A DNA stretch of 64,000 bases from Pseudomonas cremoris (GTDB lineage: Bacteria > Pseudomonadota > Gammaproteobacteria > Pseudomonadales > Pseudomonadaceae), in the NCBI RefSeq assembly GCF_014230465.1, contig NZ_JAAXCY010000008.1:124001-188000 (forward strand). Direction: 5' to 3'. Below the pieces are notes generated by a model. The model was not told the DNA's origin and made no database searches. It worked only from the letters and a program-made list of their open reading frames with translations. A program made the position numbers and the translations under genes. Position 1 is the stretch's first letter, and each line of letters begins with the position of its first letter. This document shows, in pieces, positions 58,867 to 64,000 of the stretch.

Positions 58867-60373
58867 TGCCAGCGTGGTGATTCGCCCGCGCAGTTCCTGG
58901 GAAGCCATGGACCTGGGGGTGTTAATGGCTCGGGAATATCGCCAACTATTGATGAGTAGTTGGGCCCTGGTGACATTGCCTATGTTCGCTCTGATTACCG
59001 CACTGCTGTGGAAATACCCGTCCACAGCCATGTTCCTGCTCTGGTGGCTCAAGCCGGCGTTTGATCGCTTGCCGCTGTATATCCTGTCCAAGGCGTTGTT
59101 TGGTGAAACGCCCAGCCTCAAACAGGCCGTGCGCCAATGGCCACGCTTATTGAACGGCCAACTGCTCGCCAGTTTGACGTGGCGACGGTTCAGCTTGAGT
59201 CGCAGTTTTGTCATGCCGGTCAGCCAGCTCGAAGGCCTCGACGGCCACTCCCGGCAAAAACGCCTCGGGGTGCTGCTACAGCACAATGCCGGCGCGGCGC
59301 GCTGGCTGACCATCATCGGCGCTCACCTGGAAATTGGCCTGTGGTTCGGCTGCATGGCGCTGTTCTATCTATTTATTCCGCAACAAGTCGAGCTGGGCTG
59401 GGACTGGCAACGCCTGGCACTGTCGACCAGCACTGAAGCGTTGTGGTTGGAGCACTTGAGCAACGCCTTCTACGCCCTGGTCCTGGTGTTTTGGGAGCCG
59501 ATCTACGTCGCCTGCGGATTCAGCCTCTACCTCAATCGCCGCACTGTGCTTGAGGCGTGGGACCTTGAACTGGTTTTCCGGCGCCTGCGAGAACGCCTGA
59601 GCAGCGTAGCGCCGCTGATGCTGCTGTTAATTGCGATGACGCTGCTGCCTTTCAGTCAGTCGGCCATGGCCAATGACGCCAAACTGCCAAGCCCCGCCAG
59701 CGCGAGCCAATCGATCAAGTCCGTACTGGAAAACCCTCCCTTCAAGAATCCGGAAACCGTTACCCGCTATCGATTTGACGGAGAAAAACCTGCGGCTGAA
59801 AACAAACCCCACGGTGACGGCAAGCTTCCTGCGTGGTTACAGGCGCTGCTGGGTAATCTCAACAGCAACGCTTTCAAACATGTCGCCCAAGGCTTGGAAG
59901 TGCTGCTATGGAGTCTGCTGATTGCGGGCTTGGCACTGGTGGTCTGGCGCTACCGCGATTGGTTGCAAACCTTTGTCAGCCGACGTGGGCCACGCCCACC
60001 TAACGTCGCCAAGCCTGCACCTACGCAATTATTTGGGCTGCAACTGGGCACTGAAACCTTGCCCGAGGATATCGCCACCACCGCCGAGCAACTGTGGGCC
60101 AGCCAACCACGGGAAGCACTCGGTCTGCTCTATCGCGGTCTGCTCAGCAGGTTATTGCATGACTTCAACCTGCCATTGAAAAGCGCGGACACCGAAGGCC
60201 AGGTCTTGGACCGCGTTCACCAGTTGCAACAACCGCAGTTGCTGGCGTTCAGTAATGAACTGACGCAACACTGGCAAAACCTTGCCTACGGTCATCACCT
60301 TCCTCCCGCGTCTGTTCAACAAAAACTGTGCAGTGACTGGCGTGCCCTCTTCAGTTCGGGGGGAGCATGTTGA
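58853..60373 (+). CDS. DUF4129-type membrane protein
   Basis: A 506-residue membrane protein with several helices in the first 280 residues, a soluble extracytoplasmic stretch (about 280-340), another helix (about 350-375) and a C-terminal DUF4129 domain (about 400-500) with REALGLLYRGLLSRLLHDFN. The start at 58853 overlaps the previous gene by 14 bp. In such operons it is thought to act with MoxR and DUF58 proteins at the envelope. The function is not established. Confidence 0.75.
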   Translation: MRLSDASVVIRPRSSWEAMDLGVLMAREYRQLLMSSWALVTLPMFALITALLWKYPSTAMFLLWWLKPAFDRLPLYILSKALFGETPSLKQAVRQWPRLLNGQLLASLTWRRFSLSRSFVMPVSQLEGLDGHSRQKRLGVLLQHNAGAARWLTIIGAHLEIGLWFGCMALFYLFIPQQVELGWDWQRLALSTSTEALWLEHLSNAFYALVLVFWEPIYVACGFSLYLNRRTVLEAWDLELVFRRLRERLSSVAPLMLLLIAMTLLPFSQSAMANDAKLPSPASASQSIKSVLENPPFKNPETVTRYRFDGEKPAAENKPHGDGKLPAWLQALLGNLNSNAFKHVAQGLEVLLWSLLIAGLALVVWRYRDWLQTFVSRRGPRPPNVAKPAPTQLFGLQLGTETLPEDIATTAEQLWASQPREALGLLYRGLLSRLLHDFNLPLKSADTEGQVLDRVHQLQQPQLLAFSNELTQHWQNLAYGHHLPPASVQQKLCSDWRALFSSGGAC

Positions 60374-61527
60374 ATCGGCTATTACTGTGGCTTGGCCTGC
60401 TGTTGGCGTGCCTGCTCGGTGCGGGTGCCCTTTATGCCTGGCACAAGGCAATCCCTTATGAGGAAGTGATCGATCGCGGCCCTTCACCAGATGCAATGGC
60501 CAACCCCTATCTGGCGGCCGAGCACTTTCTGCGCCAGCAAGGGCTGGTCGTTGAGCATGCCGATAATCTTGAACGGCTGACCACCCTACCCTCTAAAGAC
60601 AACAGCTTTCTGCTGTTGGGGGAACGCAGCAATATGCCCCCCCGCCAGGTAGAACAACTATTGGACTGGGCAAAGGCAGGCGGCCACCTGTTGTTAGTGG
60701 CCGAAGCGCTGTGGGATGAAGAGACCGGCAAAAGCGGCGACTTGCTGCTCGATCGTCTGCAGGTTCACCAGCTATTGAGCGATGAACCTGATGAACCCGT
60801 CCAGGCCCGCAAAAAGAAAGCGCCGGACCTGACCAAACTTTATGTCGACAACGAAACCGCTCCGGCCTATTTCAGCTTCGACACAGACTTTAACCTCACT
60901 GACCCCAAGCACCTGGCGCAATTCTCAGCCAACAGCGCCAACTCTAGCCACCTGATGCAACTCAACCTCGGGGAAGGCCGTGTAACGGTCATCACCGACA
61001 GCGATCTGTGGAAAAACCCCAACATCGGCAAACATGATAACGCCTGGCTGCTGTGGTACTTGAACCAAGGTAATGCCGTGACCTTGCTGTTCAACAGCGA
61101 CGTGGATGACCTGTTCACCTTGGTGGTGCGTTACTTTCCCCAGGCGCTGGTGGCACTGACTGCCTTGATCGCCCTCGCACTCTGGCACGCAGGGATGCGC
61201 CAAGGCCCAATTCAGACGCCTGCCCCCAAAGCCCGGCGGCAGTTGCAGGAACACTTGAAAGCCAGCGCCGACTTCCTGTTACGTCGCAGCGGCCAAGGCA
61301 CCCTGTTACACGCCTTGCAGCGCGACATCCTGCGGGCCGCGCGGCGGCGTCATCCCGGCTTCGAGCATCTTGAAAACGTCGAACAGTGGCGGGTGCTTGG
61401 GCACCTGACGCATCAACCCTCTCACGTCATCAGCCAGGCCCTCGGCCCACTGCCGGATAAACGCCTTTCCAGCGCGGACTTCTGCCGACAGGTGGCGTGC
61501 CTGCAAACCCTCAGGAATGCCCTATGA
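60367..61527 (+). CDS. DUF4350-type membrane protein
   Basis: A 386-residue protein with an N-terminal membrane anchor (about 5-25), an extracytoplasmic DUF4350 domain (about 35-255, with AAEHFLRQQGLVVEHADNL and LLDWAKAGGHLLLVAEALW), a second helix near 260-280 and a cytoplasmic tail. It overlaps the DUF4129 gene by 7 bp and moxR by 4 bp. Its glutamine-amidotransferase-like fold is part of the recognised MoxR/DUF58/DUF4129/DUF4350 set. Confidence 0.78.
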   Translation: MLNRLLLWLGLLLACLLGAGALYAWHKAIPYEEVIDRGPSPDAMANPYLAAEHFLRQQGLVVEHADNLERLTTLPSKDNSFLLLGERSNMPPRQVEQLLDWAKAGGHLLLVAEALWDEETGKSGDLLLDRLQVHQLLSDEPDEPVQARKKKAPDLTKLYVDNETAPAYFSFDTDFNLTDPKHLAQFSANSANSSHLMQLNLGEGRVTVITDSDLWKNPNIGKHDNAWLLWYLNQGNAVTLLFNSDVDDLFTLVVRYFPQALVALTALIALALWHAGMRQGPIQTPAPKARRQLQEHLKASADFLLRRSGQGTLLHALQRDILRAARRRHPGFEHLENVEQWRVLGHLTHQPSHVISQALGPLPDKRLSSADFCRQVACLQTLRNAL

Positions 61528-62519
61528 GCGAATTTCCAACGGCCACTGCCCCGACGGGCGAACCCTTGCACCGCGCCAGCCAGCAAGCCCAGGCCCTGCG
61601 TACCGAATTGCGTAAGGCAGTGATAGGCCAGGATCAGGTGATCGACGATGTGCTGACGGCTCTAATTGCCGGCGGCCATGTGTTGCTCGAAGGCGTACCC
61701 GGCTTGGGCAAGACCTTGCTGGTACGGGCACTGGCACGTTGTTTCGACGGCGACTTCGCGCGCATCCAGTTCACGCCGGACCTGATGCCCAGCGATGTCA
61801 CCGGCCACGCCGTCTATGACTTGCACACCGAGCAGTTCAAGCTGCGCAAAGGGCCGGTATTCACCCACCTATTGCTAGCCGACGAAATCAACCGTGCCCC
61901 AGCCAAGACCCAGGCGGCCCTGCTTGAAGCCATGCAGGAACGGCAAGTGACCCTTGAAGGTGAGGCGATGCCTATCGGCCAACCGTTCATGGTGCTGGCA
62001 ACCCAGAATCCCATCGAGCAGGAAGGTACCTACCCGCTGCCGGAAGCGGAACTGGACCGCTTCATGCTCAAGGTGCGCATGGACTATCCCGACGCCCGGC
62101 ACGAACTGGATATGGTGCGAGAAGTGACGCGCTCATCCCGAGCCGACATGCTTGACGTACAGCCGTTGCGCACGGTGCTGCAAGCCGAAGACGTGCTGCA
62201 ACTGCAACAAATCGCCAGTGAATTGGCGCTGGACGAACAAGTCCTCGATTACGCCGTGCGACTGGCGCGCGCTACCCGCAATTGGCCGGGGCTGGCCATC
62301 GGCGCCGGGCCCCGAGCGTCCATCGCGTTGGTTCGCGGCGCCCGCGCTCGTGCACTGTTACGCGGGGGCGAGTTCGTTACGCCGGATGACATCAAGGGCT
62401 GCGCGCTCGCGGTACTGCGCCACCGGGTGCGTATAGCGCCAGAGTTGGACATTGATGGGCTGGAGGTCGACCAGGTGCTCCAGCAGTTACTGGATCAGAT
62501 TCCAGCTCCGCGGCAATGA
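61524..62519 (+). CDS. MoxR-family AAA+ ATPase
   Basis: A 331-residue AAA+ chaperone. Walker A is GVPGLGKTLLV (about residue 57), Walker B is LLADEINRAP, the sensor-1 region is ATQNPIEQEGTYPLPEAELDRFM, and the C-terminal helical lid holds GPRASIALVRGARARALL. MoxR proteins usually remodel partners with von Willebrand-like domains, here most likely the DUF58 product. The start overlaps the previous stop (ATGA). Confidence 0.94.
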   Translation: MSEFPTATAPTGEPLHRASQQAQALRTELRKAVIGQDQVIDDVLTALIAGGHVLLEGVPGLGKTLLVRALARCFDGDFARIQFTPDLMPSDVTGHAVYDLHTEQFKLRKGPVFTHLLLADEINRAPAKTQAALLEAMQERQVTLEGEAMPIGQPFMVLATQNPIEQEGTYPLPEAELDRFMLKVRMDYPDARHELDMVREVTRSSRADMLDVQPLRTVLQAEDVLQLQQIASELALDEQVLDYAVRLARATRNWPGLAIGAGPRASIALVRGARARALLRGGEFVTPDDIKGCALAVLRHRVRIAPELDIDGLEVDQVLQQLLDQIPAPRQ

Positions 62520-62526
62520 CCTGCCC

Positions 62527-63858
62527 ATGAAACCAACCCGCCTGTTGTTGAGCTGGCTAAGTGTGTTGCTGGGCTTGAACATCCTGCTAGGTATTGCTGC
62601 AGCATTGCAGTTCAAACTGCCCGACACTCTGCACGCTGTCGCGTGGGGCTTGCTCCTCGCGCTGTTGCTGCTCGCCTTGCTGGATGCCGCACGCTTGCGC
62701 CGCCGCCCCTGCGTGCGGGTACAACGAAAAATGCCCGCCAGCCTGGCACTCGGACGCTGGGGCGAAGTGCGCCTTACGCTAGAACATAACTACCTACAAC
62801 CGCTGACTGTACGGGTGTTCGATCACGCCCCCGACGGGCTGAACGTAGAGGGCATGCCCCAGTCCATCGAGCTGCGACCCGGAGAACGCAGTGAACTGGG
62901 CTATCGTTTGCGGCCTGTGCGACGCGGGCATTTCAGTTTCAGTCGCTGCGAAATCCACCTGCCCAGTCCCTTGGGGCTGTGGTCGGCTCGGCATTTTGTC
63001 GACGTCGACGATTCCACCCGTGTCTATCCAGACTTCGCTCGCCTGTATGGCGCTCAACTGCTGGGCGTGGATAACTGGCTGAGTCAACTCGGGGTGCGAC
63101 AGCGCCAACGACGGGGGCTGGGGTTGGAGTTTCACCAGTTGCGCGAATTTCGCGAGGGCGACAGCCTGCGCCAGATCGACTGGAAAGCCACTGCACGCCA
63201 GCGCACCCCCATCGCCCGCGAATATCAGGATGAGCGCGACCAGCAAATCATCTTCATGCTCGATTGCGGCCGACGCATGCGCAGCCAGGATGATGAGCTT
63301 TCGCACTTTGACCACGCGCTCAACGCCTGCCTGTTGCTTAGCTATGTCGCGTTGCGCCAGGGCGATGCGGTGGGGCTGTGCACCTTTGCTGGCGAACAGC
63401 CGCGCTACCTGGTGCCGGTCAAAGGCAGCAGTCAATTGAACCGCTTGCTCAACGCGGTCTATGACCTGGACACCACTCGCCGAACGGCTGATTACCAGGC
63501 CGCAGCCAACCAGCTGTTAGCCCGGCAGAAACGCCGGGCATTGGTGATCCTGGTTACCAACCTGCGGGATGAAGACGATGAAGCATTGCTGGCGGCGGTC
63601 AATCAGATAAGTCGTCAACATCGTGTGCTGGTAGCCAGTCTACGCGAGGAAGTGCTTGATCAACTGCGTCAGTCCCCCGTGCAAACCTTGCCCGAAGCCT
63701 TGGCCTACAGCGGCACCGTCGATTACCTCAACACACGCGATGAACTGTACGACCGTTTAAGCGCCAACGGCCTGTCGATACTGGACACGCGGCCATCCGA
63801 ACTCGGCGCAGCCCTTGTCACGCGCTACTTGGGTTGGAAAAAAGCCGGGGTATTTTGA
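62527..63858 (+). CDS. DUF58 protein with a von-Willebrand-like domain
   Basis: The 443-residue protein has two N-terminal transmembrane helices (about 8-50), a beta-rich middle (about 60-200), the DUF58 motif LEFHQLREFREGDSLRQIDW near residue 210-230, and a C-terminal vWA-like domain with FMLDCGRRMRS, a metal-site-like segment. Relatives accompany MoxR ATPases. ATG at 62527 lies 7 bp after the moxR stop. The operon may continue past 63858, but a minus-strand gene follows within 65 bp, so it probably ends here. Confidence 0.9.
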   Translation: MKPTRLLLSWLSVLLGLNILLGIAAALQFKLPDTLHAVAWGLLLALLLLALLDAARLRRRPCVRVQRKMPASLALGRWGEVRLTLEHNYLQPLTVRVFDHAPDGLNVEGMPQSIELRPGERSELGYRLRPVRRGHFSFSRCEIHLPSPLGLWSARHFVDVDDSTRVYPDFARLYGAQLLGVDNWLSQLGVRQRQRRGLGLEFHQLREFREGDSLRQIDWKATARQRTPIAREYQDERDQQIIFMLDCGRRMRSQDDELSHFDHALNACLLLSYVALRQGDAVGLCTFAGEQPRYLVPVKGSSQLNRLLNAVYDLDTTRRTADYQAAANQLLARQKRRALVILVTNLRDEDDEALLAAVNQISRQHRVLVASLREEVLDQLRQSPVQTLPEALAYSGTVDYLNTRDELYDRLSANGLSILDTRPSELGAALVTRYLGWKKAGVF

Positions 63859-63921
63859 GAAGGGGGTGCACGACCACGGCTGGAGTGATAACACCCGAGC
63901 CGGGTCGACGACGCGCTGTAG

Positions 63922-64000
63922 CTAGACTGAAGCCTGCAGGGGGTCAAAACTGAAGTAATGCAACAATACGTTGATCAGTTGCCCGTACTCCTCGGGCGCC
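63922..64000 (-). CDS. C-terminal end of a gene entering from the right
   Basis: An open minus-strand frame ends with a TAG stop at 63922-63924, giving the 25 last residues: APEEYGQLINVLLHYFSFDP and LQASV. The helical segment resembles the final helix of alpha/beta-hydrolases, but 25 residues are not enough to name a family. The rest lies outside the window. Confidence 0.35.
   Translation of the reverse strand, partial: APEEYGQLINVLLHYFSFDPLQASV

Overview
This window is chromosomal DNA from a member of the Pseudomonas fluorescens group. The evidence is the GC-rich codon use, five REP/REPIN elements built on the gtgggagcgggcttgctcgc core that is typical of this group, a MvaT-type H-NS analogue, and gene order that matches remembered P. 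aeruginosa blocks: queC to oprD (about PA0976-PA0958), mscS/yajQ/panE to the DUF721 gene (about PA4394-PA4405), and purU/mvaT/sbcB/moxR (about PA4314-PA4323). These synteny statements come from memory and were not searched.

Layout. 1-4951 (+) is the end of a glycine-cleavage/serine-deaminase operon: gcvP (5' end outside the window), sdaA and gcvT. 5345-9926 holds a cold-shock gene, an RDD membrane protein, nadA, a FadL-type outer-membrane protein and an IclR regulator. 10120-19702 (-) is the main accessory block. In transcription order it is an ABC importer of the nitrate/sulfonate/taurine type, a purU paralogue, folD, and four subunits of a heterotetrameric sarcosine-oxidase-like enzyme (soxB, soxD, soxA, soxG), with the IclR gene after it. 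The genes overlap or nearly touch, apart from one 165-bp gap. 20002-21220 has a histidine phosphatase fused to an uncharacterised C-terminal domain, and tRNA-Lys.

21284-33725 (-) is conserved core: queC/queE, the tol-pal operon with ybgC and cpoB, ruvCAB, yebC/pmpR, aspS and a zinc-ribbon gene. 33897-38809 has a ribbon-helix-helix protein, a Dps-like ferritin, a membrane-anchored cold-shock-domain protein, slyX, a HIT protein and an OprD-family porin. 39001-50091 has mscS, yajQ, panE, an orphan-looking sensor kinase coupled to a PduO-type cobalamin adenosyltransferase, a Nudix/ThiE-like fusion, argJ, secA and a DUF721/DciA-like gene. 50096-55511 has a HerA-like ATPase, a dCache chemoreceptor, a 56-residue acidic protein, a second purU and mvaT. 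55602-63858 has sbcB and a six-gene membrane/MoxR operon. A partial gene enters from the right on the minus strand.

How the parts fit. The likely novel system is the 10-20 kb block. The importer would bring in an N-methylated substrate, the Sox-like complex would demethylate it and pass the one-carbon unit to folate, FolD would turn methylene-THF into formyl-THF, and PurU would release formate and regenerate THF. The small SoxD-like subunit lacks two of the four zinc ligands I recall for genuine heterotetrameric sarcosine oxidase, and a second, separate purU lies at 54 kb. Both observations suggest a diverged paralogous pathway with its own substrate. The other items of most interest are the phosphatase fusion at 20.0-20.9 kb and the poorly characterised MoxR/DUF58 operon at 57.2-63.9 kb.
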